This document shows positions 18,909 to 25,903 of a stretch of DNA of 26,461 nt, in pieces. The stretch comes from a virus. A program made the position numbers and the translations under genes. Under the pieces are notes generated by a model. It was not told the origin of the DNA and ran no database searches. It saw only the letters and a list, made by a program, of their open reading frames with translations. The first letter of the stretch is position 1. Each line of letters opens with the position of its first letter. The DNA lies in the IMG/VR virus record IMGVR_UViG_3300032296_000876, positions 1 to 26,461 of that record. The stretch is one strand, 5' to 3'.

Positions 18909-21011
18909 TCAGTTCACCTTTAATTCCGTGATTTGGGCATCTAAAAGGTTGAAATGGCTCTTGCCTTCATTGGAAATATAGAGAATAAATGACCGATCAT
19001 TGCCCTTGTTCTCAACCCAACCGCCTGCCAACAAGTCGCTGATTCGATCACCAATGGCATCTTTTGACCCCGTGATTCCATCTTGAACCATACGCCGTGA
19101 AGCGCCAGGGTGATGGTGAATGAACTCAGCCACCTCAAGTTGTTTCTTGTATTCCTTATTTGACTCCATCTCATCCTCAAGCAATGGCACTGTGATGGCA
19201 TATTGCATCTGCGCCTTGGTCGAGTCAATGAGAAAAATTGCAGCCTCTTGGGTGCGGTCAGACTTGCGCCACATCCCCGCAATCTTGCGCACAAACCCTG
19301 GGCGATCTTTGGTCACTCGCATTGTGAGCGAGCCAACCCTGCCCGGAGCTAACGCCTCAAGCGGTTCAACAAGGTAGGCAGCACCGTCAATGGTGGCCAA
19401 CTTCGCCTGCCCGCCGATGGCAAACCGCCCCCGTGTTTCGGCATTCTTTGTGATGTGATCAATAAGCACAACGGCAGCGCCTGAGGCAGTGGCAACCGTT
19501 CGTGGAAACAATCGCATCCACTTTGTAATGGCATCGTTATCCTTAGACTCGCCACCCCACATCGTCAGGGATTCGGTCACGCCGTCAATGACTACAAGGG
19601 TTGCAGATTCAGGTTGCAAGATCGCCTGCCAATATGGGTCATTGGCATCGCGTGCGCCGTCAGGTCTGATATAAGAAAAGTATTGCAAGAGATTAGCTCG
19701 TGTGACACCTAAGGCTTTGAGTCTATTCACAATGTCAATGGCATCGGATTCAAAATCAATATAGATCACTTTTTTATCGTTTTTCAGGCATTCGGCGGTT
19801 GCAATTTGTGCAATCCAAGACTTGCCGGATTCGGATTCGCCGTAGATGGAATGAACGCGCCCTGTATAGATCAGCCCGTTGCCATCTGTTCGCTTGAGGA
19901 TTGTCGCAATCGGTGTTTGAAATAAGCCATCAAAGTAATCAGCCAAGCGTACAGGCTTCCAACTTGACTCATCCTCACTTAAAACCGCATCTGAAGGCTT
20001 CTCAGGAGCAATTAGTGGTGCATTTGATACTTCAAGAACTCCCAATTCACGGGTGTGTCCGTATCCTTGAGCCTTGAGATCGGCTGCAGCGTTCTTAAAG
20101 TTACCGTGATGGTGCAGGTGTGCATACGCTGCGAACTTTGAATATGATGTTTCAGAGTCAAAGACTGTGCTTGTGCTGAAAACGAATAACTTATTGTTTC
20201 CATTGAAGTTTGTGGTTGCACTGATTCCTTCATTCTTGCCTGGCCTGCGCCAAACAGTTGCCTCACCTTTATTGTAAACCTTTGACCAACCCAAGGGTAT
20301 AAGTATCTCATCCCAAGTTGTGCGGGCGGTGTAGTCATCGCCTGCCGATAAAATGCCATCAATCTTGTTGCTGACCTCTTGAGCAATACTTTCAGCCTTG
20401 GGCATCTGATCAAATAGGGCAAAGAGTGAATGCAGTGCGGTGTGTTCGGCATCGGTCAGCGTTGGAATCTGCTCAATCGAGCCACGCAAGAGCTGCCAAG
20501 CACCGCCTGATGGGTGTGTGGTTCCTGCCGATGGTGCGCAGATAGAAAATCCACCTTCACCGCGAGTTTCGGCCAAGACTTCAACGCCACCGTTCTCACC
20601 TGGCCTGCGTGCAAGTTTGAGGTTGCCTGCAACGGGTGACTCAAGGCGATAAAGCCAATGCAGTCCGCCTGATGGGGTCATCTCCACATATCCTGCGTTG
20701 ATCTTTTCCCACACATCTGCTAAGCCTGATGAAGTTGCAATTTCGGCAATCTGCAGGTGCATCTTGTCGGCAACTGCTCGACCTTCAAGTTCAAGCATCT
20801 CAAGGTTGCCTGAGATACGGCCTGTGATCACACCCAAGCCTTGGATTGTTTCGTTGTTAAACCATCCCAATAGCTCATCTTGGGTTGGCAGGCGTTGCTG
20901 AAATTCTTTCCACGTTGGCAGCATCGGGCGCTTGGAGCCGTCACTAGCCGTTGGCACCGCCACGATGCCTTGCGTTGCAAAGCGTAGGGCAATTGGCAAA
21001 AGGCTAGTCAT
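18909..21011 (-). CDS. AEP primase-polymerase/helicase fusion (replication protein)
   Basis: 700 aa. N-terminal prim-pol domain (about 1-180): 'ALRFATQGIVAVPT.....KRPMLPTWKEFQQRLPTQDELLGWF....QGLGVITGRISGNLEMLELEGRAV', with Glu74/Glu76 where most prim-pols have Asp-x-Asp, 'MTPSGGLHWLYR' with His118, and 'GEGGFSICAPS'. The C-terminal RecA/RepA-like helicase has Walker A GESESGKS at about 390-397, 'VIYIDFESD', Walker B 'LVVIDGVTES' near 469-478 and 'VVLIDHITKN'. The last 80 residues look like a winged helix (EFIHHHPGASRRMVQDGI...DRISDLLAGGWV). It likely unwinds and primes at the origin. It overlaps the 45-aa gene by 8 nt; the repeat region follows its stop. Confidence 0.88.
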   Translation of the reverse strand: MTSLLPIALRFATQGIVAVPTASDGSKRPMLPTWKEFQQRLPTQDELLGWFNNETIQGLGVITGRISGNLEMLELEGRAVADKMHLQIAEIATSSGLADVWEKINAGYVEMTPSGGLHWLYRLESPVAGNLKLARRPGENGGVEVLAETRGEGGFSICAPSAGTTHPSGGAWQLLRGSIEQIPTLTDAEHTALHSLFALFDQMPKAESIAQEVSNKIDGILSAGDDYTARTTWDEILIPLGWSKVYNKGEATVWRRPGKNEGISATTNFNGNNKLFVFSTSTVFDSETSYSKFAAYAHLHHHGNFKNAAADLKAQGYGHTRELGVLEVSNAPLIAPEKPSDAVLSEDESSWKPVRLADYFDGLFQTPIATILKRTDGNGLIYTGRVHSIYGESESGKSWIAQIATAECLKNDKKVIYIDFESDAIDIVNRLKALGVTRANLLQYFSYIRPDGARDANDPYWQAILQPESATLVVIDGVTESLTMWGGESKDNDAITKWMRLFPRTVATASGAAVVLIDHITKNAETRGRFAIGGQAKLATIDGAAYLVEPLEALAPGRVGSLTMRVTKDRPGFVRKIAGMWRKSDRTQEAAIFLIDSTKAQMQYAITVPLLEDEMESNKEYKKQLEVAEFIHHHPGASRRMVQDGITGSKDAIGDRISDLLAGGWVENKGNDRSFILYISNEGKSHFNLLDAQITELKVN

Positions 21012-21141
21012 TTATGTATCCGTTCGTTGTAAGGAATTTGATCAGGAACTTTGCCATCGCCCCAGGTGCATCAGGCAGTGCATATTCATACCCTGCCCAC
21101 AACCCGTAGGCCAAACCTTCTTGCAATGTCTTTTCGCTCAT
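21004..21141 (-). CDS. Small 45-aa protein between methyltransferase and primase-helicase
   Basis: 45 codons, MSEKTLQEGLAYGLWAGYEY then ALPDAPGAMAKFLIKFLTTNGYIND. The start overlaps the methyltransferase stop (ATGA) and the stop overlaps the primase start by 8 nt, so it is a link in the operon. Aromatic and partly hydrophobic but not clearly membrane-spanning. No family recognised. The coupling supports a real gene. Confidence 0.65.
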   Translation of the reverse strand: MSEKTLQEGLAYGLWAGYEYALPDAPGAMAKFLIKFLTTNGYIND

Positions 21142-22454
21142 AAATCCAACTGCTCATCTTTGTCGGCAAGAGCGAACTCAATCCGTGCCTTTGCAATCGG
21201 GATGTATTCGCCCGTCAACTCCATACCAATGAAATCAAAACCTTCATACGCACAAGCCTTGCCGGTGCTACCTGAACCAAGGAACGGGTCAAGCACTGTG
21301 CCATTTGGCGGTGTCACCAAGCGCACAAGATACTGCATCAGTGATGTTGGTTTTACTGTTGGGTGGTGGTTATTGCGACTTGGATTGATGAAAGTTGCAT
21401 CAACACATTCGCATCCTTTCATTTGAGGTGTATTGCAACTCGCACAGATTCTTGCCAAACCGTTGCCTTTGGCACCAATCTCTTTTGCCTCAAAGCCATC
21501 AAGCCCTTCATTGCGATCACGCTTTGATGCCTTGGCGCAGTAAAAGAATCGAGCGGCGCTGCCACTGTCTGAGAAACCGTCAGCAGCATTTTTCACACCT
21601 GCAAGCCCTACTGAGTTTTCAGATGCTCCACCTTTGCGAAAACCTGAAACTTTGCCACTGCCTGTTGCTTTTGTATCAGGAAACAAATCAACAACCTCAT
21701 CGCTGCCATCGTGAATAAAATTGGCAGGCCATCGGCCTGCATCTAATTGCTCAACATCAACCTTGCCACCAAATCCCTTGCCGTATATTGGCGTGCTATT
21801 GGGAACAAAGTTTGAACCACTTGTTCCACCCTCACTGCCAACTCTTGACCCATCAATGTTCAAACCGCCAGTGCCGTGAATCAGCACGTTGTTGGCAACG
21901 GTGCCAATGAGAGGCTTGCGAGCTAGAACCATTGGTTCGTGTGCGGGCTTCAGTGCCGTGCCCCAGCCATCCCATTGCTGCGCGGCGGGGGTAACTGAAT
22001 TGTCAGAATACCTGTTCCATTCAGTTGTAAATCTATTTTGCGCGCCTTGTTCAACATTTGATTTAGTCATTCCTGAACCCGAATGAGTACCAATAACCTC
22101 GCGCTCTGCACCTGCTGCCTTATCAATTCCCTTGCTGATGTTGTGCGACTTAGGAAACCCCGACCCATAAACCCACATAATTTGATCACGAATCTCAAAG
22201 CCTGCATCCTCAATAGCAACTGCCATTCGGTGATAGGTGCGTGAGCCACTGAAGGCGATCAAGTGGCCGCCAGGTTTAAGAACGCGCACTGCCTCTTTCC
22301 AAGTGTTTACATCAAAGGCAACGCCACTTGCATCCCAACTCTTGCCCATAAATCCCAATTCATAAGGTGGGTCAGTCACGATTGCATCCACCGAGTTTTC
22401 ATCAAGTGTTGCCATTAACTCACGGCAATCACCCTGCAGGATATTGTATTTCAT
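21138..22454 (-). CDS. DNA amino-methyltransferase, beta class (N6-adenine or N4-cytosine)
   Basis: 438 aa. Catalytic motif IV, DPPY at 28-31 in 'IVTDPPYELGFMGKSWD', comes first, and the AdoMet-binding motif I, PFLGSGSTG at about 390-398, comes last; this order defines the beta class. 'VRVLKPGGHLIAFSGSRTYHRMAVAIEDAGFEIRDQIMWVYGSGFPKSHNISKGID' is typical of phage members. The long middle part should hold the target-recognition region and includes a Cys cluster (CASCNTPQMKGCEC). DPPY favours N6-adenine. It probably protects phage DNA from host restriction. No cognate nuclease is seen. The start overlaps the C5 methyltransferase beta part (ATGA). Confidence 0.88.
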   Translation of the reverse strand: MKYNILQGDCRELMATLDENSVDAIVTDPPYELGFMGKSWDASGVAFDVNTWKEAVRVLKPGGHLIAFSGSRTYHRMAVAIEDAGFEIRDQIMWVYGSGFPKSHNISKGIDKAAGAEREVIGTHSGSGMTKSNVEQGAQNRFTTEWNRYSDNSVTPAAQQWDGWGTALKPAHEPMVLARKPLIGTVANNVLIHGTGGLNIDGSRVGSEGGTSGSNFVPNSTPIYGKGFGGKVDVEQLDAGRWPANFIHDGSDEVVDLFPDTKATGSGKVSGFRKGGASENSVGLAGVKNAADGFSDSGSAARFFYCAKASKRDRNEGLDGFEAKEIGAKGNGLARICASCNTPQMKGCECVDATFINPSRNNHHPTVKPTSLMQYLVRLVTPPNGTVLDPFLGSGSTGKACAYEGFDFIGMELTGEYIPIAKARIEFALADKDEQLDL

Positions 22455-22984
22455 TCATTCCCCACCATTCGCTTGATTATCCACTCAACCACCGGCACTG
22501 CTACCGCGTTGCCACATTGCTTATATCTATTGGAGTCAGCTTGATCGGCAGTCCAATCATCAGGAAACCCCTGCAGGCGCTCACATTCCATTGGTGTTAA
22601 ACGGCGCACAGTTGATTGAGTTGCAACCGCCGGTGCTTGGCTTCGATCTAAAGTGTAAGCAGGCGCACCATCTGCGCCAATACCCAATCCGTTTTGGTGC
22701 TTTTCAATCTCTCTGCCATCGTCTATTGGGTAAACACTCAAACCTGTTTCAATAAATGAAGGTGGTTGCTGACTTGATTTGAGTGTTGGAGATACATTCT
22801 CAAAGGTGTTTGCATTACTTCCAAATTGAGTATCAAAAGCAATCGTTTCATTTGTCTCTGAATTATCAAAAATCATTGGCACATTCCCCCCGCCTGTTCC
22901 AAATTTTGCAACTACTGTTGGCACAATGCCATTTGTGTAAACTCGAACATCATTCATACGCGTGCCATCAATTATTAAAATCAT
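22451..22984 (-). CDS. C5-cytosine methyltransferase, C-terminal part (motifs IX-X and TRD)
   Basis: 177 aa from the ATG at 22984 (CAGG seven bases upstream). It begins MILIIDGTRMNDVRVYTNG, target-recognition-type sequence, and contains motif IX 'VRRLTPMECERLQGFPDDWT' and motif X 'QCGNAVAVPVVEWI', the C-terminal third of a C5-MTase. It is in the +1 frame relative to the N-terminal part and overlaps it by 17 nt. Either the enzyme is a natural two-chain MTase, as in M.AquI where the beta chain carries exactly these motifs, or a frameshift has split one gene, or +1 frameshifting joins them. Both halves keep their conserved motifs and the overlap is clean, which argues against long-standing decay. 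Confidence 0.78.
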   Translation of the reverse strand: MILIIDGTRMNDVRVYTNGIVPTVVAKFGTGGGNVPMIFDNSETNETIAFDTQFGSNANTFENVSPTLKSSQQPPSFIETGLSVYPIDDGREIEKHQNGLGIGADGAPAYTLDRSQAPAVATQSTVRRLTPMECERLQGFPDDWTADQADSNRYKQCGNAVAVPVVEWIIKRMVGNE

Positions 22985-23705
22985 CAACAACCTGCAAAAA
23001 GCCCGATGCTACTGCTTGGTTTGAACCTTGACCCTTGATTAAATCTGAAACTGTCAAGGCTGCAACAGTGCGACTTTCTCCAACGCTTGTTGCAGTTCCG
23101 TCGGCAGAACCTTTCCTCTTCCCGTTGCACGCCTCAAGATACCCTGCGCGGCCTTCACTGATAGAGAGTATTTCTGCAGGTGATGGCCCTGAGTTTCCAA
23201 GACATCCGACAATGAAGACTCTACGCCGGCGTTGTGGAACTCCAAAGTATTGAGCATCAAGCACCCGCCATCCCACGCGATACCCGCGTTGGACCAACGC
23301 TTCAATGACCACGGCCATATCTCTGCCCCCATTTGAGTTAAGTAAACCAGGCACGTTTTCGAGGATAAACGTTTGCGTTCTTGTTTCGTCAAGGATTCTG
23401 CAGATTTCCCAGAATAAACCACTGCGTTTTCCAGCCAATCCTGCACGCTTACCTGCAACGCTAAGGTCTTGGCAAGGGAATCCACCTGTAATAATTCCGT
23501 TGGCAGGGTCAAATCCTGCTGCTCTAAGTTGTTCACCTGTTACCCCCGTTATATCGCCAAAAATAGTTGAATCAGGAAAATGACGGCGTAACACATCCTG
23601 TGCCTTTTTATCAATCTCAACCGATGCAACAACCTTGACCCCTTGGCGTTCAAGAGCTAAATCAAAGCCACCGATTCCTGCAAATAAACTCACTGCTGTT
23701 TTCAC
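22968..23705 (-). CDS. C5-cytosine methyltransferase, N-terminal part (motifs I-VIII)
   Basis: 245 aa, GTG start with a GGGGGAG site. Motif I 'LFAGIGGFD' at 7-15 (AdoMet binding), motif IV 'GGFPCQDLS' with the catalytic Cys78, motif VI 'LENVPG' at 115-120 (Glu116), and motif VIII 'QRRRRVFIVG' at 158-167 are all present. The chain ends in 'NQAVASGFLQVVDDFNN' before motifs IX and X, which are in the next frame. Together the two parts supply a full motif set. The product would methylate cytosine in phage DNA and probably blocks restriction. Another ORF lies inside this gene at 23054-23536. Confidence 0.88.
   Translation of the reverse strand: MKTAVSLFAGIGGFDLALERQGVKVVASVEIDKKAQDVLRRHFPDSTIFGDITGVTGEQLRAAGFDPANGIITGGFPCQDLSVAGKRAGLAGKRSGLFWEICRILDETRTQTFILENVPGLLNSNGGRDMAVVIEALVQRGYRVGWRVLDAQYFGVPQRRRRVFIVGCLGNSGPSPAEILSISEGRAGYLEACNGKRKGSADGTATSVGESRTVAALTVSDLIKGQGSNQAVASGFLQVVDDFNN
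23054..23536 (-). CDS. ORF overprinted inside the C5-MTase gene, family-like sequence
   Basis: 160 codons in the +1 frame of the methyltransferase, GTG start with GGGGG six bases upstream. The last third, 'ESSLSDVLETQGHHLQKYSL' followed by 'SVKAAQGILRRATGRGKVLP' and 'TELQQALEKVA', resembles a phage protein motif ('SLSDiLEtg....ryyLS.kA..GILrRa..RGk.LP..L..ALe.va') that I recall in many genomes near Dcm genes. 'GGCLMLNTLEFHNA' matches its usual preceding segment. If real, both frames are under selection. A shadow ORF is the alternative: the motif could be the fixed +1 reading of conserved MTase DNA. Function unknown. Confidence 0.4.
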   Translation of the reverse strand: MNNLEQQDLTLPTELLQVDSLAKTLALQVSVQDWLENAVVYSGKSAESLTKQERKRLSSKTCLVYLTQMGAEIWPWSLKRWSNAGIAWDGGCLMLNTLEFHNAGVESSLSDVLETQGHHLQKYSLSVKAAQGILRRATGRGKVLPTELQQALEKVALLQP

Positions 23706-23872
23706 GGTTTACTCCCCCAACCTGTTCCCTTAAATATGGCACCAACTGGCGTATAAATCCGCACCAACGGCTTTTCACAATCCTCGCAATATGGCAAATC
23801 CTTGTTCTCAAATGAAAGATTGAGTTCAAAGGTGTTGCTGCACTGCTCGCATTTGAAATCATACAGTGGCAT
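23702..23872 (-). CDS. FmdB-type zinc-ribbon protein, 56 aa
   Basis: 56 codons, MPLYDFKCEQCSNTFELNLS then FENKDLPYCEDCEKPLVRIY and TPVGAIFKGTGWGSKP. 'MPlYdFkCeqC...FE......' with Cys8-X2-Cys11 and Cys29-X2-Cys32, then 'v.Riytpvg.iFKGtGW', is the FmdB regulatory-protein family signature. The zinc ribbon probably binds nucleic acid. It overlaps the upstream methyltransferase by 14 nt and the C5-MTase start by 4 nt (GTGA), so it is a true operon member. A longer out-of-frame ORF over the same region has no such signature and was not used. Confidence 0.85.
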   Translation of the reverse strand: MPLYDFKCEQCSNTFELNLSFENKDLPYCEDCEKPLVRIYTPVGAIFKGTGWGSKP

Positions 23873-24416
23873 TTATGCCTCGATTTTCAATTATCTGCGA
23901 AACCGCACCTGAACCGTAAAATAAATCATCAACCGTATCGCCATCCTGAAAACCCATTGCATCAAGAACCCAATCGGTCCATTCTTGAGGCTTGGCGCCA
24001 ACAAATCCATTCTGCTTAGGATTGGCAATTAAATAATCTTTCATTCTCTTGCCAGATTTCCAACCCTTACGATCTTTTGGCACTCGAACAATGACCGGTT
24101 CCCAACTTGTTGCAATGCGTGAGCCACTGGGAATAGCAATAGGTTTAATCCAACTCATCACGCGAATACCATTGCGTGAATCAGTTTCAATCACCTTCAT
24201 ATATGTGCTTAAACTGTGAACGGTTAGCGCAATCGCCCAACCGTCATAATCACGTTCTAATTGCTCAACAAGCTCTAAATGTGTTTTTGGGTCATCCCAC
24301 TTTTTTGCCTCAGGGTGTGAATCTGCTCTGCCAATGCCATTACCGTCACCACAACCATCGCCATACCACCGATTTGCACGGCCTAAATATGGCGGGTCTG
24401 CAATTGCTAACTTCAT
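23859..24416 (-). CDS. Short DNA amino-methyltransferase (MT-A70/N4-type)
   Basis: 185 aa from the ATG at 24416, which has GGGGAACAG before it; the longer frame from a TTG lacks support. Motif IV DPPY at 7-10 (IADPPYLGRANRWYGDG) lies at the very start, and motif I-like 'DDLFYGSGAVSQ' near 163-174 lies near the end. The order IV then I is beta-class, but the protein is short and has little space for target recognition. 'MKDYLIANPKQNGFVGAKPQEWTDWVLDAMG' is a conserved-looking middle segment. It is the third methyltransferase in the cluster and probably adds to restriction evasion. Confidence 0.8.
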   Translation of the reverse strand: MKLAIADPPYLGRANRWYGDGCGDGNGIGRADSHPEAKKWDDPKTHLELVEQLERDYDGWAIALTVHSLSTYMKVIETDSRNGIRVMSWIKPIAIPSGSRIATSWEPVIVRVPKDRKGWKSGKRMKDYLIANPKQNGFVGAKPQEWTDWVLDAMGFQDGDTVDDLFYGSGAVSQIIENRGINATV

Positions 24417-24498
24417 CTGTTCCCCGTTCAATCGTCTTGCGTGAAATGTTTGGACTCGAACCAAAAAGCGCCTTCCCCAACGCCTGCAAACCTGCCAT
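24346..24498 (-). CDS. Possible small 50-aa protein upstream of methyltransferase
   Basis: 50 codons, MAGLQALGKALFGSSPNISR then KTIERGTDEV and a Cys/Trp-rich end overlapping the methyltransferase start by 71 nt. A GGGAG site is close upstream of the ATG at 24498. The first 30 residues look like a normal protein; the overlapping tail does not. It is the only good frame in the 140-bp gap between the ssDNA-binding and methyltransferase genes. The same DNA also holds a tRNA T-arm-like element, so coding is uncertain. Confidence 0.3.
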   Translation of the reverse strand: MAGLQALGKALFGSSPNISRKTIERGTDEVSNCRPAIFRPCKSVVWRWLW

Positions 24499-24504
24499 TT
24501 CTCC

Positions 24505-24531
24505 CACCGCCCGAAAGGACTAAGTGCGGTG
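24505..24531 (-). other. RNA hairpin in the 24499-24556 gap
   Basis: The minus strand has CACCGC ... GCGGTG, a perfect 6-bp stem around a 15-base loop, ending just before the GGGAG site of the possible ORF at 24498. No T-run follows. It may be a weak terminator for the upstream gene or an RNA structure affecting the next start. Confidence 0.35.
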
Positions 24532-24556
24532 CCTTGCTCTCAACTTCAACAAAGAC

Positions 24557-25018
24557 TTACGCCTTTGTTGCCCCGAGTTGAGCCAAGAGTGCTTGTACAT
24601 CAGGTGGCAAGTTATTCACATCAGCCACCGTTGCCGCCGCCACGGGCGCAGCCTGAGCCGGTGCCCCTGCAATATAGGCATTGGCTTTGGCAACGGCGGT
24701 TGCATCGGCGGTTGCATCTATCAGAATCCAAGGTGCAGATTTGCCAGGCTTGGCAGTTCCCTGCCCAATGCGTGCTAATACTTTTTGACCAATCTTGGTC
24801 TTGAGTGCGTTTTTGAGTGCAACGTTAAAAAACAAAACGTTGTTGTGGATTGCGTTGGCATTGTCTAAGTTCACAATGTTAACTTCGACTGCATCTGCAG
24901 GGCCGTGGACTGTTTCAATCCCTGTCTTGTATTCAATTGGCTCAATGATGAGCAACTGACCGTTCAAATCGGCAACTTTAACCGATTCGCTCTGTTGTGA
25001 TGGTGCGCTGAATGTCAT
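24557..25018 (-). CDS. Putative single-stranded DNA-binding protein
   Basis: 153 aa with a GGGGG site before ATG. The first 105 residues look OB-fold-like and beta-rich: 'VADLNGQLLIIEPIEYKTGIETVHGPADAVEVNIVNLDN', 'NNVLFFNVALKNALKTKIGQKVLARIGQGTAKPGKSAPWILIDATA'. The tail is Ala/Pro-rich and flexible with a hydrophobic C-terminus (DVQALLAQLGATKA). Proteins of this type beside Cas4-like nucleases in actinophages are thought to bind ssDNA. Here it is two genes downstream of that nuclease, supporting a recombination/replication role. There is no classical SSB motif, so the function is an inference. Confidence 0.6.
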   Translation of the reverse strand: MTFSAPSQQSESVKVADLNGQLLIIEPIEYKTGIETVHGPADAVEVNIVNLDNANAIHNNVLFFNVALKNALKTKIGQKVLARIGQGTAKPGKSAPWILIDATADATAVAKANAYIAGAPAQAAPVAAATVADVNNLPPDVQALLAQLGATKA

Positions 25019-25167
25019 TCGACATCCCCCGTTTCTGTTTGGTTTGGTGTTTGGTTTTCTTTTGCTTCTTTTACAAAATCCGACATTGTTTTCAATCCGA
25101 GAAAGTGCAAAGTACCATCTTTTTCAACGTCTTTGCACGCGCATTGGCAAGAGTCTAGTTCACACAT
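25015..25167 (-). CDS. Small Cys-rich 50-aa protein
   Basis: 50 codons, MCELDSCQCACKDVEKDGTL then HFLGLKTMSDFVKEAKENQT and PNQTETGDVE. Four Cys lie in the first 11 residues (2, 7, 9, 11), a possible metal site. It overlaps the nuclease stop by 8 nt and the ssDNA-binding start by 4 nt, so it is a linked operon gene. No family recognised. It might assist the iron-sulfur nuclease encoded just upstream, but this is a guess. Confidence 0.6.
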   Translation of the reverse strand: MCELDSCQCACKDVEKDGTLHFLGLKTMSDFVKEAKENQTPNQTETGDVE

Positions 25168-25900
25168 CGGTATCACCGTTGCAAGCCTTGCTCAAATCTT
25201 TACTAAATGGTTGATAATAGGGGCAATACATACAAAGGCGTGATGAAGCCTTTGGAATAACTTGCCACATTGCAGGTGACTTCTCAACATCAACTGTGGT
25301 GAGTAGCTCGTACACTGAATCCAATCGTGCTAAGGCATCCAATGCAATCTGTTCATCGTAATCGTGCAACTCAACATACATATCGTCAATCTGACCGCCT
25401 GTTGGCAGAAAGATCAAGCCGACCTTGTTGACGGTTGCACCTTCTTGAGCCTTGCCGTATCCGTAAAGCATTACCTGCACAATTTGCTGCTTTGAGGCAC
25501 CTTCATTGCGCTTGATCTTTACCGATGCAGGTGAGGTAGTTTTCCAATCAAGAACAAGGCCTAAATCTTTATCAAATAGGTCAATGGTTCCCGATAGGTT
25601 GGCTCTGATCTTTACCCTACTTTCAACCTCATACCTGTCGGGCATCTTGCTGAAAATACCTTCAAGGTGTGAGTGAATTGCAGTGCCAACTTGTGCAGCC
25701 CAATTGCCTGAACTGCCTTCATTGACCTGCTCCCAATCAAGTAACTTGTAAGCCAACCGGCGCGTACATTCTTGGCCTACTTCAGATGGGCCAATGTAAA
25801 CCTGTTGAGATCGCGGTGCGAACCTGCCCGCATCGGTGATGATGCGAGCAAGTTCGACTGCAAGCCCTTGATTAGGTGTTGAAAGTGGTGTGAAGGTCAT
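25160..25900 (-). CDS. Cas4/RecB-like PD-(D/E)XK exonuclease
   Basis: 246 aa. The nuclease core has His76 in 'VGTAIHSHLE', 'SGTIDLFDKD' with Asp107, 'LVLDWKTTS' with Asp118-Trp-Lys120, and 'QQIVQVMLYGYG' with the conserved Gln/Tyr helix. Cys45 together with Cys223, Cys226 and Cys240 near the C-terminus match the iron-sulfur cluster arrangement of Cas4/AddB-type nucleases. It likely resects DNA ends for recombination or replication, together with the putative ssDNA-binding protein and the 105-aa partner. No cas1/cas2 or CRISPR array is seen, so it is a phage recombination enzyme rather than a CRISPR component. Confidence 0.88.
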   Translation of the reverse strand: MTFTPLSTPNQGLAVELARIITDAGRFAPRSQQVYIGPSEVGQECTRRLAYKLLDWEQVNEGSSGNWAAQVGTAIHSHLEGIFSKMPDRYEVESRVKIRANLSGTIDLFDKDLGLVLDWKTTSPASVKIKRNEGASKQQIVQVMLYGYGKAQEGATVNKVGLIFLPTGGQIDDMYVELHDYDEQIALDALARLDSVYELLTTVDVEKSPAMWQVIPKASSRLCMYCPYYQPFSKDLSKACNGDTDV

Positions 25901-25903
25901 TCC

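Noticed and set aside
23662-23862. 66-aa minus-strand ORF over the FmdB gene
   Set aside because: The other frame encodes a clear FmdB zinc ribbon with CxxC pairs and proper overlaps; the 66-aa frame has no motif.
25160-25900. Cas4-like gene as part of a CRISPR-Cas system
   Set aside because: No array, cas1 or cas2 is visible; neighbours are a putative ssDNA-binding protein and a recombination partner.
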